Source of the DNA: Ruegeria sp. HKCCD4315
GTDB lineage: Bacteria > Pseudomonadota > Alphaproteobacteria > Rhodobacterales > Rhodobacteraceae
NCBI RefSeq assembly: GCF_013112245.1
Contig: NZ_WVRN01000001.1
Location: 2,360,501-2,424,500, forward strand
DNA length: 64,000 nucleotides
Reading direction: 5' to 3'
Position numbers and translations under genes: made by a program. This document shows, piece by piece, positions 45,874-55,404 of the stretch; position 1 is the stretch's first letter; each line of letters begins with the position of its first letter. The notes under the pieces are model-generated. The model was not told the DNA's origin and searched no databases. It was given only the letters and a program-made list of their open reading frames with translations.

Positions 45874-46611
45874 CTATTTACGGACCAGCTTGATCACTGG
45901 CTCTCCCTCAGCATCAAGAAGAGCCAGCGCGTCCCCCTCCATCGCAAAGGATGTGATGGCCTGCATCGACTTCAGAAACGCGCGCTCAACCTCATCCAAC
46001 TCGGGCGGGCAAGCCATGAGGGTAGCGGCCATGTTGTCGGGAAAGCTGATCCGGTTGCCCGAAACCTCTGCCTGACCACTGAAACGGTTGCAGCCGCCAC
46101 TGCCCCCAAAGGCCCCGCCTTGCCCAAAGCTCAGTTCGGGGCGTCTTTCAGCCTGCAGCGGTGCGCCGTTTAGTGTTGCCGCGACCCATTCGGTGTTCTC
46201 AAGTGTTGCGCTTTTTTGGCTTTGAATCTGGACCAGCAACAGGTCAGCCGAGTTCCCCGCTTCGTTTGTCAGGACCGGATAAACCGTGTCTGTAGTGAAC
46301 AACAGCTTTTGCCCCTGCGTGACCGTCGCGCGCACCGCATAGCTGTGCCCTTCCTTGATCAACGCGTCGTCATAGGTCAATTCAAACTGCGCGGGCACAC
46401 CTGTCAAAGCGTATCTTTGCGCCGAGAGTGTTACGGCTGGTGCATCGGCCAGCGAAATATCCTGAAGCTCGACAAACAGGGTTGCGTCAGGTGGAAGCGC
46501 AAGACGCTCGCGGTAGGTTGCAGTTCCCTCAACCGTACCGGCCATTGCGGCACCACTGATCATGGTTGCAATTGCTGCGCCTGCCAATGTGGCTTGGGCT
46601 GTTGTCAGCAT
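45874..46611 (-). CDS. Secreted YbaY-META two-domain protein
   Basis: A 245-residue exported protein. A signal peptide (ending near GAAMAG) is followed by a YbaY (YscW-type) beta-sandwich with TVEGTATYRERLALPPDATLFVELQD at residues 27-52, and then a META (HslJ-like) domain near residues 135-245 (LENTEWVAATLNG, SFGQGGAFGGSGGCNRFSG, MACPPELDEVERAFLKSM). META domains in HslJ link to stress and novobiocin tolerance. The gene is convergent with the FAD dehydrogenase. Confidence 0.85.
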   Translation of the reverse strand: MLTTAQATLAGAAIATMISGAAMAGTVEGTATYRERLALPPDATLFVELQDISLADAPAVTLSAQRYALTGVPAQFELTYDDALIKEGHSYAVRATVTQGQKLLFTTDTVYPVLTNEAGNSADLLLVQIQSQKSATLENTEWVAATLNGAPLQAERRPELSFGQGGAFGGSGGCNRFSGQAEVSGNRISFPDNMAATLMACPPELDEVERAFLKSMQAITSFAMEGDALALLDAEGEPVIKLVRK

Positions 46612-46706
46612 GGCAAATCCTCTTTGCAAATCACATTCACAAAAGATTGTGTGTCACCCGGGATTTACAAGTCTAGCAGTTTACGAGTGGCGATTTCGCG
46701 CCGACA

Positions 46707-48485
46707 TTAGATAGGCCAGATCAACGGGATAAGCAGGGATGCCAGCAATCCGACCGTCAGGTTCAACGGGACGCCCACCTTCAAGAAATCGGTAAACCGA
46801 TAGCCGCCGGGACCGTATACCATCATATTCGTCTGATAGCCGATCGGCGTTGCAAATGATGCCGAGGCCGCAACCATGACAGCGACGACAAGGGGGCGCG
46901 GGTCCATCCCAACAGCCTGAGCCAGCCCGATTGCAATCGGTGTAACAACGACGGCCACGGCATTGTTTGAGACCAGCTCGGTCAGGACCGACGTCAACAG
47001 ATAAACCGCCCATATGATCAGGAACGGCGGCAAGGCACCTAGCCCGGGCGCAACGGCCTCGACGATCAGCGACACCGCGCCAGAGTTGTCCAGTGCCGCA
47101 CCGATGGCGAGCATGGCAAAAATCAATGCCAACAATCGACCCTCCACAAAGGAAAACGCTTCGTCCGCGTCAATGCAGCGGGTCATCAAGACCACAGCGA
47201 CTGCTACAATCGACAACAGGAGGATCGGCGCGATGCCCAGCGCGGCCAGGGCGACAATCCCGACAAGCGCACCAATTGCAATGGGTGCGTGACGACGGCG
47301 AAATGCCCGCGCGGACGGTTGTGTGACATCGACCATGTCCATTTCCGCTGCAAGGCGCTGGATGTCTGAGGGTGCACCTTCCAGCAGCAGGGTGTCACCG
47401 ACGCGAACTACCAGTTCGTCCAACTGACGACCGATGTTTTGATTGCGGCGATGAACGGCCAAGACATAAACGCCATAGCGCCGGCGCAGTCGCAGCATGC
47501 CCAAAGCCCGCCCTACCATACGGCAGCCGGGCGTGATCAGCACCTCAACCGTCTTGGTTTCAACGGCAGACACCTGGTCCACGCGCTTGAGTTCCTTGTT
47601 GCTTTGCAAGCTCAACAACTCGGTCATCTCGGTCCGCAACACGACACGGTCGCCGACCCGCAGTTCGACGCCTTTCAGGTTACGCCGAAGAGATTCATCC
47701 CCTCGGAGAACATCGATCAAGCGTACACCCGGCCGCTTGAACAATTGAACACCTGTCACCTCGCGCCCAATGAGGTTGCTGTCTGGCGGAATGACGGCCT
47801 CGGTAAAGAACTTCATCTTCGACCGGTCGCTGAGCAGCGACGCCATGCTGTCGCGCTCGGGCAAAAGCTTGGGCGCAATGAAGCGCAGGTAGAACATCCC
47901 ATAGATCACAAGGACGATCCCCAGTGGCGTGACTTCGAAGATTGTAAAGGGTGTCATCCCTTGAGCGCGTGCCACACCATCGACCAGCAGGTTGGTCGAT
48001 GTGCCAATCAGCGTCAGTGTGCCGCCCAGAATGGCGGCATAACTCAACGGAATCAGCAGTTTGGACGCGGGCACATTCAGGGTGCGGGCGATTTGCACAA
48101 AAACCGGAATCATGACCACCACAACTGGCGTGTTCGACACCACAGCCGAGGCCACAACAACAAACCCCATGAGCAAACCAATCGCGATACGTGGGTTCAC
48201 CTGCGCCTGCTTCTGCGCGGTTGAAGTGAACGAGTCCAACGCCCCCGTTCGCACCAAGGCCCCCATGATGATGAACATCGCCGCAATGGTCCACGGCGCA
48301 GGATTGGACAAAACCGCCAATGCGCTTTGATAGGGCAGGATACCAGTCACAAGCATCAGCGAGACGCCTCCAATGGCCACAACCTCGGTCGGATACACCT
48401 CGCGCAGGAACATGATGAACATGCCCGCAACAATAAGCAGCGCCAGAACTGCGCTGCCCGTGTCTGTCAGTGAAAGGAAATTCAT
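46707..48485 (-). CDS. SLC13-family carrier with two TrkA_C domains (second copy)
   Basis: A 592-residue transporter built like the one at 40733: membrane half, two TrkA_C domains (REVTGVQLFKRPGVRLIDVLRGDESLRR and MVGRALGMLRLRRRYGVYVLAVHR), membrane half. It carries an NTPVVVVMIPVFVQIAR segment in the first half. The two copies are not near-identical, so they are ancient paralogues, not a recent duplication. The start at 48485 (MNFLSLTDTGSAVLAL) is the one that fits the family. Substrate unknown. Confidence 0.86.
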   Translation of the reverse strand: MNFLSLTDTGSAVLALLIVAGMFIMFLREVYPTEVVAIGGVSLMLVTGILPYQSALAVLSNPAPWTIAAMFIIMGALVRTGALDSFTSTAQKQAQVNPRIAIGLLMGFVVVASAVVSNTPVVVVMIPVFVQIARTLNVPASKLLIPLSYAAILGGTLTLIGTSTNLLVDGVARAQGMTPFTIFEVTPLGIVLVIYGMFYLRFIAPKLLPERDSMASLLSDRSKMKFFTEAVIPPDSNLIGREVTGVQLFKRPGVRLIDVLRGDESLRRNLKGVELRVGDRVVLRTEMTELLSLQSNKELKRVDQVSAVETKTVEVLITPGCRMVGRALGMLRLRRRYGVYVLAVHRRNQNIGRQLDELVVRVGDTLLLEGAPSDIQRLAAEMDMVDVTQPSARAFRRRHAPIAIGALVGIVALAALGIAPILLLSIVAVAVVLMTRCIDADEAFSFVEGRLLALIFAMLAIGAALDNSGAVSLIVEAVAPGLGALPPFLIIWAVYLLTSVLTELVSNNAVAVVVTPIAIGLAQAVGMDPRPLVVAVMVAASASFATPIGYQTNMMVYGPGGYRFTDFLKVGVPLNLTVGLLASLLIPLIWPI

Positions 48486-48572
48486 TCGTGGTATTCTGTC
48501 CGAACCCGGGCCCAAGCGCCTGATGACATGCAGTTTCACGCATTGCGCGCAGCAGAGCAAGCCTGACGTTGA

Positions 48573-49388
48573 TTATTCGGGCCCAGCCTGCTCCAAACGC
48601 CCGCCGACGCGCACCATTTGAACAGATTTGGCCTGACCGTCACGATCATCGGTCTCCACGAACACGCCGCTCAGCGTGGCTTCACCGTTTGCAGGGGTGA
48701 ACCGCGCCTTGGGCATACCCGTGATAAATCGGCGCATCGGTTCCTGCTTGTCCATCCCGATGACCGAGTCGTAGTCACCGCACATACCGGCATCTGTCAG
48801 ATACGCTGTACCGCCCGGTAGAATCTGAGAATCCGCGGTCGGAACATGGGTATGCGTCCCGACCACAAGGCTGGCACGCTTGTCGCAGTAGTGGCCCATC
48901 GCCATTTTCTCGGACGTCGCCTCGCAATGCATGTCCACGATAATGGCTTGCGCCTGCCCCCCGCGAGGATGCGACTTCAGGATCGGTTCGATGGCCGAGA
49001 ACGGATCGTCAAAGGGCCGTTTCATGAAAACCTGCCCAAGCACCTGCACGACCAGAACCTTGCGCCCACCCGGTGCATTGAACAGCCGATGACCCCGCCC
49101 CGGCGCGCCTTTGGCAAAGTTCACAGGGCGCACGATGCGCTGCTCTTTCTCGATATATTGCAACATGTCCTTCTGGTCGAAGGCATGATCACCGAGCGTC
49201 AGGCAATCCGCACCCGCATCCAAAAGCAGCTTGGCGTGATCGCCGCTGAGTCCCATACCGTTCGACGCGTTTTCACCGTTGACCACAACAAAATCCAGCC
49301 GCCATTCGTCGCGCAGGCGCGGCAAGTGCTGCTGAACGGCGGCGCGACCCGCGCGCCCCATGACGTCACCAAGAAACAAAATCCTCAT
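48573..49388 (-). CDS. YmdB-family metallophosphoesterase
   Basis: A binuclear-metal phosphoesterase of 271 residues. The metal/active-site motifs are GDVMGRAGR at the start, NGENASNGMGL, LGDHAFDQ, DMHCEATSEK and VGTHTHVPTAD. The family (TIGR00282) acts on 2',3'-cyclic nucleotides and, in Bacillus, influences biofilm and gene expression. No partner is evident. Starts at ATG 49388. Confidence 0.92.
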   Translation of the reverse strand: MRILFLGDVMGRAGRAAVQQHLPRLRDEWRLDFVVVNGENASNGMGLSGDHAKLLLDAGADCLTLGDHAFDQKDMLQYIEKEQRIVRPVNFAKGAPGRGHRLFNAPGGRKVLVVQVLGQVFMKRPFDDPFSAIEPILKSHPRGGQAQAIIVDMHCEATSEKMAMGHYCDKRASLVVGTHTHVPTADSQILPGGTAYLTDAGMCGDYDSVIGMDKQEPMRRFITGMPKARFTPANGEATLSGVFVETDDRDGQAKSVQMVRVGGRLEQAGPE

Positions 49389-49521
49389 GATCCGGGTCGT
49401 AGGGGCTGTGCAGGGCAATAACAAGGCGGAAGCATGAAATTTGCCGCCAAGTTGAGGGTTGAATTCACATTCACCTGTGGCAATGTTTTTAAAGAGCGTT
49501 TGAATATAGAAGGAATTCTTC

Positions 49522-49749
49522 GTGAAATCTTTAGTTCTACTGACGGCCAGCGTCTTGTTTGCTTCGGCTGCCGTTGCCGAAGGCACCAAAACCTCCATGC
49601 CCAACCCCGCAGCAACATTTTGCATCGAAAACGACGGGACGTATCAACTTCGGAAAAACGAAGATGGCAGCGTCTACGGCGTCTGTATCCTTAAAGACGG
49701 CACCGAAGTGGATGCCTGGGATTACTTGCGCAGCCATTTCGAGCAATAA
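49522..49749 (+). CDS. DUF333-family small secreted protein
   Basis: A 75-residue protein with a signal peptide (MKSLVLLTASVLFASAAVAEG) and a DUF333-like body (MPNPAATFCIENDGTYQLRKNEDGSVYGVCILKDGTEVDAWDYLR, of which the Pro-Ala-x-x-x-Cys and Cys-xx-Lys-Asp-Gly-x-x-x-x-x-Trp patterns are diagnostic). Two cysteines may form a disulfide. DUF333 proteins are sometimes called hemolysin-like without evidence. It is divergent from the YmdB gene and convergent with the folate gene behind it. Confidence 0.82.
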   Translation: MKSLVLLTASVLFASAAVAEGTKTSMPNPAATFCIENDGTYQLRKNEDGSVYGVCILKDGTEVDAWDYLRSHFEQ

Positions 49750-49752
49750 CAG

Positions 49753-50310
49753 CTAGAAGGTCAGCACCCGACTTTCCGTGATGACCATGTCCAACGGTTG
49801 GTCTGTTGGCTCCAACGGCAGGCCCTCGGCCTCTTGCGCGTCAAAGGCGAAACCGATGGCCAGCGTCGGGCGTTTGGCGCGCAAACCTTCTAGCGTGCGA
49901 TCATAGAACCCGCCGCCATAGCCCAGCCGACCGCCATTTGCATCAAACGCGACCAGCGGCACGACCAGAATCTCGGGATCGAAATAGTCATCCACCTCGG
50001 GCACTTTGGCACCAAACGGGCCATCTTTCAGCACACCTTCGGGCGTCCAGCGAGAGAATTTCAAAGGTTGACCAGCGGCCTGAATGACCGGCACGCCAAC
50101 CGGCCCGTAAGCCGATGCCTCGGCCATCGCGGGCAGAGGGTCGATCTCGGTTCTGATGGGCATATAGCCTGACATGGGTACGCCCCGATGCCCCGCCAGA
50201 ACCTCGGACAACCGTCCGGCTGCACCGGGCAAACGCGTATCGAATGCAGCCTTGCGGCGCGCAAAGGCCGCCTTACGGGCTGCGGCTTTGATTTCGGTCA
50301 GATCGGTCAC
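49753..50310 (-). CDS. 5-formyltetrahydrofolate cyclo-ligase
   Basis: Converts 5-formyl-THF to 5,10-methenyl-THF with ATP. The 185 residues hold the family segments ...KAAFARRKAAFDTRL, VPLVAFDANGGRLGYGGGFYDRTLEGLR and AIGFAFDAQE. The start overlaps the stop of mgtE by 4 nt. Convergent with the DUF333 gene. Confidence 0.92.
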   Translation of the reverse strand: MTDLTEIKAAARKAAFARRKAAFDTRLPGAAGRLSEVLAGHRGVPMSGYMPIRTEIDPLPAMAEASAYGPVGVPVIQAAGQPLKFSRWTPEGVLKDGPFGAKVPEVDDYFDPEILVVPLVAFDANGGRLGYGGGFYDRTLEGLRAKRPTLAIGFAFDAQEAEGLPLEPTDQPLDMVITESRVLTF

Positions 50311-51701
50311 AAGAGCACCACGCTGGCAAGGCCAAGAAAGATGAAGAACCCCATGACATCCGTTGTAGTCGTCACAAAGGTTCCGGACGCCAGCGCCGGG
50401 TCAACACCCAAACGGTCCAGCACGACAGGTACTACCGTACCCGCGAACCCGGCGATGATCATGTTCACGACCAAGGCCGATCCGATCACGACACCCAATA
50501 GCGGAGAGTCAAACCACAACATCCCCACGGTACCCAACACGATGGCAAAGCATAGCCCGTTGAGCATGCCGACCAACAATTCGCGCCGGATAACACGCAT
50601 CACGTTTGCATTGGTCAGGTCTCGCGTCGCCAAAGCACGCACCGCCACCGTCAGCGATTGCGTGCCCGCATTGCCCCCCATCGAGGCCACAATCGGCATC
50701 AGTATGGCAAGTGCGACCAGTTGATCAATCGCAGCCTCGAACTGTGAAATCACCAGCGAGGCACAGATCGCGGTACATAGGTTAACCGCCAGCCAAGGCA
50801 ACCGCCGCCGACTGGTCGCTGCGACACTGTCGGAAATAGAGCTTTCGTCACTGACACCGGCAAGACGCAGGATGTCTTCTTCGTGTTCTTCATCCAGAAC
50901 CACCATCGCATCGTCGATGGTGATGACACCAACCAGACGTCCATCAGCATCCACAACCGGGGACGAGATCAGGTGGTACTGATTGAAGGCATACGCCACG
51001 TCCTCCTCGTCCTGATCGACAGGGATGATATGGAATTCTTCTTCCGTCAGATCATGCAACGGCACCTCACGTCGGGCCGCCATCAGCTTGCCCAAAGTAA
51101 CCTGCGCCACTGGCTTCAGGCGCGGATCGACCAGCACCACGTGATAAAACTGCTCGGGCAGATCATCATTGGCGCGCATGAAATCAATCGTTTGCCCAAC
51201 GGTCCAATGCTCGGGCGCCATGACGACCTCGCGCTGCATGAGACGGCCGGCCGAATTTTCAGGGTAGGACAGCGCCTGTTCGGCGGCGATCCGTTCGGAA
51301 TCCTCCAGCGCATCCAGGATGGTTTCCTGCTGAAGCTCCTCAAGGTCTTCGAGCAGGTCAACGACGTCGTCGCTTTCCATCTCGCGCACAGCGTCCGCCA
51401 GAACATCAGGCTTCAGGACCGAGATCACCTCTTCCCGAACCGATTCATCCAGTTCGGATAGGATGTCGCCGTCGAATTCCTTGTCATACAGGCGGATCAG
51501 GCGGGCCCGGTCAAACGGGTTGATCTGTTCAAGAAGGTCAGCGATGTCAGCCGCGTGCAGCGGCTCCATCAACTCGATCAGCTTTTCGCGATCATCGATA
51601 TCCACTGCATAGAGGATCGCAGCCACGGCTTTGGGATCCAGTGCATAAGCGTCGTCCTCCCGGGGCAGATCGTGTCCGGCTTCGTCACTGCCTGTCGTCA
51701 T
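50307..51701 (-). CDS. mgtE: MgtE-family Mg2+ transporter
   Basis: A magnesium channel gated by cytoplasmic Mg2+. The 464 residues contain the N-terminal superhelical domain (about 20-145), a pair of CBS domains (about 150-280, e.g. MQREVVMAPEHWTVGQTIDFMR and HLISSPVVDADGRLVGVITIDDAM) and five membrane helices with the conserved MPIVASMGGNAGTQSLTVAVRALA filter region. Its end overlaps the cyclo-ligase start by 4 nt. No M-box or Mg2+ riboswitch is apparent upstream. Confidence 0.93.
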   Translation of the reverse strand: MTTGSDEAGHDLPREDDAYALDPKAVAAILYAVDIDDREKLIELMEPLHAADIADLLEQINPFDRARLIRLYDKEFDGDILSELDESVREEVISVLKPDVLADAVREMESDDVVDLLEDLEELQQETILDALEDSERIAAEQALSYPENSAGRLMQREVVMAPEHWTVGQTIDFMRANDDLPEQFYHVVLVDPRLKPVAQVTLGKLMAARREVPLHDLTEEEFHIIPVDQDEEDVAYAFNQYHLISSPVVDADGRLVGVITIDDAMVVLDEEHEEDILRLAGVSDESSISDSVAATSRRRLPWLAVNLCTAICASLVISQFEAAIDQLVALAILMPIVASMGGNAGTQSLTVAVRALATRDLTNANVMRVIRRELLVGMLNGLCFAIVLGTVGMLWFDSPLLGVVIGSALVVNMIIAGFAGTVVPVVLDRLGVDPALASGTFVTTTTDVMGFFIFLGLASVVLL

Positions 51702-51840
51702 GCGCTGCCCCCTTTATTCGGCGATTGGCTTCTAAATAGAAGAAGCAGCTACCGGAAAACAATGACAATGCGCCGATTTACCCACTTCTTTCGTCCGCCT
51801 ATGCTGATGCGTGGTTCCAAACAGGTGGAGAACAGGGCAA

Positions 51841-53127
51841 ATGGCGCAAAAGACGCTTTTGAAAGGGCGCGTTCTGAGCTTTATCGGCTCACCCTTTGAC
51901 GGAGAGCCGACCGACGCCACGCGGTTGGACGAAGCGGTTGTGATAGAAGACGGGCGCATCGCAGATGTTGGCGCCGTCGATGCTTTGGCGCTGGCTCATC
52001 CTGATGCGGTCACCAGGGATCACGGCAATCATCTGATCATGGCCGGTTTTGTTGACCCGCATGTGCATTACCCGCAGACGGCAATGATTGCCAGTTGGGG
52101 AAAGCGGCTGATTGACTGGCTGAACACCTACACTTTCCCGGAAGAGATGAAGTTTGGCGATCCCGTCTATGCAAGTGAAATCGCCAATCGCTATCTGGAT
52201 CTGACCACCGCACATGGCACCACTACGATGTGCAGCTTTTGCACAATCCACCCCGAAAGTGTGGATGCATTCTTTACGGCTGCGCAGCAACGTGGACAGC
52301 GGGTGGTGGCGGGCAAGACCTGCATGGATCGCAATGCGCCAGAAGGTCTGCGAGACACAGCGCAGACTGCTTACGATCAATCAGCAGCCCTGCTGGAAAA
52401 GTGGCATCGTATCGACCGGCTGTCCTATGCCATCACCCCGCGCTTTTCGCCGACCTCAACCCCCGAACAGCTTGAGGCGATGGGCGCGCTTTGGGCAGAG
52501 CATCCTCATTGCCTGATGCAAACCCATCTGAGCGAGCAAACAGATGAAATCGAATGGGTTCAGTCTCTGTTCCCCGACGCGCGGGACTATCTGGACACTT
52601 ACGAGAAGTTTGGCCTGCTGGGTCAAAACGGCCTGTACGGGCACGTCATCCATCTGGAGGACCGAGAGCGCGATCGGCTGCGCGAAGTTGATGCCTCACT
52701 GATCCACTGCCCCACTTCGAACACCTTCATCGGGTCGGGTTTGTTTGACATGAGCGGTCTGATCCATGATGGCCACCGCATCGGTCTGGCCACGGATACA
52801 GGCGGCGGGTCCAGTTTTTCGATGCTGCGCACAATGGCGGCGGCCTATGAAATCGGCCAACTGCGTGGCCGCCCGCTGCATCCGGCGCAATTGCTGTGGC
52901 TGGGCACAGTCGGGTCCGCGCGTAGCCTGCGCATGGATGACTGCATCGGCAATGTCGCACCGGGGATGGAGGCGGATCTGGTTGTGCTGGACCTCGCCTC
53001 GACCCCAGCCATCGCCCAGCGCGAGGCCCATGCAAACGATGTTTGGGAGGCAGTCTTCCCGACCATCATGATGGGTGATGATCGGGCCGTGGCCGAGGTT
53101 TGGATCGGCGGGCAACAGGCTGCTTAA
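51841..53127 (+). CDS. guaD: Guanine deaminase
   Basis: Deaminates guanine to xanthine. The 428-residue amidohydrolase carries metal ligands in GFVDPHVHYPQTAM, an MQTHLSEQTDEIEW segment, a GHVIHLEDRER segment and ATDTGGGSSFSML, the GuaD signature. The gene's stop overlaps the end of the convergent deaminase gene by 4 nt. ATG 51841 fits the family start. Together with its neighbour it supports purine salvage or breakdown. Confidence 0.93.
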   Translation: MAQKTLLKGRVLSFIGSPFDGEPTDATRLDEAVVIEDGRIADVGAVDALALAHPDAVTRDHGNHLIMAGFVDPHVHYPQTAMIASWGKRLIDWLNTYTFPEEMKFGDPVYASEIANRYLDLTTAHGTTTMCSFCTIHPESVDAFFTAAQQRGQRVVAGKTCMDRNAPEGLRDTAQTAYDQSAALLEKWHRIDRLSYAITPRFSPTSTPEQLEAMGALWAEHPHCLMQTHLSEQTDEIEWVQSLFPDARDYLDTYEKFGLLGQNGLYGHVIHLEDRERDRLREVDASLIHCPTSNTFIGSGLFDMSGLIHDGHRIGLATDTGGGSSFSMLRTMAAAYEIGQLRGRPLHPAQLLWLGTVGSARSLRMDDCIGNVAPGMEADLVVLDLASTPAIAQREAHANDVWEAVFPTIMMGDDRAVAEVWIGGQQAA

Positions 53128-54458
53128 GCCTGCAACGCCCGCGCAAGCGCATTCTGACGCTCGATCACACGGGGCAGATCAATCGTAGTGATATGCCCAT
53201 CGCGCACAATCTGACGGCCTTCGACAAACAGATGCTTAACGGTCATCGGTCCCGCGAGAAGCAACGCGGCAGGATCCCAACTGCCTGCGCTTTCGATGCA
53301 GCCTGTGTCCCACATCGCGATGTCCGCGCGTTTGCCGGGCATAAGCCGGCCGCAATCGGTGCGGCCCAGCACATCGGCCCCGCCACGCGTCGCGATCTCT
53401 AACGCTTCGCGGGCCGACATGGCATCTGCGCCATTGGCCGCGCGCTGCAGCAGCATGGCCTGCCGGGCTTCCAGCATCAGGTTGCCGTTGTCATTGCTAG
53501 CCGATCCGTCCGCACCAAGACCAACCTTGACGCCCGCGTCGCGCATCGCACGCACCGGTGCGATGCCGGAACCAAGGCGGCAATTGGAACACGGGCAGTG
53601 GGCCACGCCTGTTTTGGTGCGTGAAAACAGATCAATTTCGGCCCCGTCCAGCTTGACACAATGGGCGTGCCAGACATCGGGGCCGGTCCAGCCTAAATCT
53701 TCGGCATACTGACCAGGGCGGCACCCGAACTGCGCCTGCGAATAAGCAATGTCCTCATCATTTTCAGCCAAATGCGTATGAAGCATCACACCTTTGTCTC
53801 GCGCCAGCAAAGCTGCATCGCGCATCAGCTCACGGCTGACAGAGAACGGCGAACACGGGGCAAGGCCAACGCGGCACATCGACCCTTCTAACGGGTCATG
53901 AAACGCGTCAACAACACGGATCATATCGTCCAGAATGGCGGTTTCGTCTTCCACCAGAATGTCCGGCGGCAGTCCACCGTCGCTCTCGCCGATGCTCATG
54001 GCGCCACGCGTTGGGTGGAACCGCATCCCCAGCTCGGACGCAGCAGAAATCGTGTCTTCGAGCCGCGCGCCGTTGGGGTAGAGATAAAGATGATCGGAGC
54101 TGAGCGTACAGCCCGAAAGCGCCAGTTCAGCCAAGCCAATCTGGGCAGAGGTGAACATCTCATCCGGTCCGAACCTTGCCCAGATCGGGTAAAGCGTTTG
54201 CAGCCACCCAAACAGCAACGCATCCTGACCACCCGGAACGGCACGGGTCAGGGTTTGGTAAAGGTGGTGATGAGTGTTCACAAGACCGGGTGTCACCAGA
54301 CAGCCCGAGGCATCGTGAACTTCGCCCTGCGTGTGCAAATCCTTCCCGACCTGGGCAACCTGCCCATCGCGGATCAGAATGTCAGCCCCAGACAATTCCC
54401 GCCGGGTGTCGTCCATCGTCAGGATATGGTCAGCGTTCTTGAGTAGGATTTCGGTCAT
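53124..54458 (-). CDS. Amidohydrolase of the 8-oxoguanine deaminase/atrazine chlorohydrolase group
   Basis: A 444-residue zinc amidohydrolase. Metal and catalytic residues lie in VNTHHHLYQTLTRAVPGGQD, a LHTHLAENDEDIAYS segment, WHAHCVKLDG and GADGSASNDNGN. This last segment and the HHH start point to the 8-oxoguanine deaminase subgroup, so the likely product is urate from 8-oxoguanine. AGGAGA lies 5 nt before ATG 54458. It ends against guaD, so two deaminases acting on related purines sit tail to tail. Confidence 0.88.
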   Translation of the reverse strand: MTEILLKNADHILTMDDTRRELSGADILIRDGQVAQVGKDLHTQGEVHDASGCLVTPGLVNTHHHLYQTLTRAVPGGQDALLFGWLQTLYPIWARFGPDEMFTSAQIGLAELALSGCTLSSDHLYLYPNGARLEDTISAASELGMRFHPTRGAMSIGESDGGLPPDILVEDETAILDDMIRVVDAFHDPLEGSMCRVGLAPCSPFSVSRELMRDAALLARDKGVMLHTHLAENDEDIAYSQAQFGCRPGQYAEDLGWTGPDVWHAHCVKLDGAEIDLFSRTKTGVAHCPCSNCRLGSGIAPVRAMRDAGVKVGLGADGSASNDNGNLMLEARQAMLLQRAANGADAMSAREALEIATRGGADVLGRTDCGRLMPGKRADIAMWDTGCIESAGSWDPAALLLAGPMTVKHLFVEGRQIVRDGHITTIDLPRVIERQNALARALQA

Positions 54459-54572
54459 ATCGCTCTCCTGCATCTGCCCGTTTCATGCAAGGAGTGCGTT
54501 GACCGGCGGAAAACGGGCTCAAGAACCGGCTATATCCGGTTTAACCGCCATTCGTGTGCGCGGCAACAGTGT

Positions 54573-55364
54573 TCAGAAATGGCGCAGTATCTCAAGGGCG
54601 GCGGCATGAATGTCCACGTTTGCAGCTGCCAAGGCACGACCACCATCATGCGCTGGGCCACCTTGCCAATCTGTCACGATCCCGCCTGCCGCTTGAATGA
54701 CCGCTATGGGCGCTTGAATGTCGTAAGAGTTCAAACCTGCTTCGATCACCAGATCCGCCTGCCCCGCCGCAAGCAGCGCATAAGCATAGCAATCCATTCC
54801 ATACCGCGTCAGTTGCACCTGCTCGGATACGGTCTGAAACCCTTTCCGGTCTTCCAAGGTCCCAACTTCGGGAAACGTAGTAAACAGAGTTGCCTGATCC
54901 AGAGTATTGGTTTCGCGGGTTTTCATACTGCGGGTGCCCAACGGACCAGAAAAATGAGCGCCGGATGGCGATCCCACAAAGCGCTCTCCTATATAAGGCT
55001 GATCAATGACGCCCATAAACGGCCCATTCTGATCGCTCAGCGCAATAAGAACGCCCCAGGTTGGTGTGCCGCTGATAAATCCGCGTGTGCCGTCAATAGG
55101 GTCTAGAACCCAGGTTCGGCCGCTGCTGCCTATAAGCTCACCAAACTCTTCACCCAGAATGCTGTCTTCGGGGCGGCGCAGGGCTAAAACCTCTCGCATC
55201 GCCTTTTCGGCTGCACGGTCAGCCACTGTGACCGGATCAAACCCATCGGTCAGCTTATTTGCTGTTTCCAGATTGGTTTGACGAAAAAAAGGAAGAATGG
55301 CTGCGCGCGCTGCGTCAGCCATTTCTTCGGCGATTTCGATGTCGTTCATAGCTGTCGGTTGCAT
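54573..55364 (-). CDS. hisN: Inositol-monophosphatase-family phosphatase, histidinol-phosphatase (HisN) type
   Basis: A Mg2+-dependent phosphatase of 263 residues. The metal and catalytic motifs are GEEFGE, WVLDPIDGTRGFISGTPTWG and SYDIQAPIAVIQAAGG. The DGTRGFISG form is typical of HisN histidinol-phosphate phosphatases rather than inositol ones. Start is 55364 or the internal ATG 55349; no strong ribosome site decides. It lies 92 bp upstream of no other his gene, so a housekeeping HisN role is inferred from motif only. Confidence 0.82.
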   Translation of the reverse strand: MQPTAMNDIEIAEEMADAARAAILPFFRQTNLETANKLTDGFDPVTVADRAAEKAMREVLALRRPEDSILGEEFGELIGSSGRTWVLDPIDGTRGFISGTPTWGVLIALSDQNGPFMGVIDQPYIGERFVGSPSGAHFSGPLGTRSMKTRETNTLDQATLFTTFPEVGTLEDRKGFQTVSEQVQLTRYGMDCYAYALLAAGQADLVIEAGLNSYDIQAPIAVIQAAGGIVTDWQGGPAHDGGRALAAANVDIHAAALEILRHF

Positions 55365-55404
55365 GGCCCACAGGTGCGAGCAACGCCCAACAAAGTCAAG
55401 TCAC

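Noticed and set aside
46623..46630. TTTGCAAA upstream of the YbaY-META gene as another PccR site
   Set aside because: A single 8-bp core without a second copy or palindromic flank can occur by chance, and the gene has no link to propionate metabolism.
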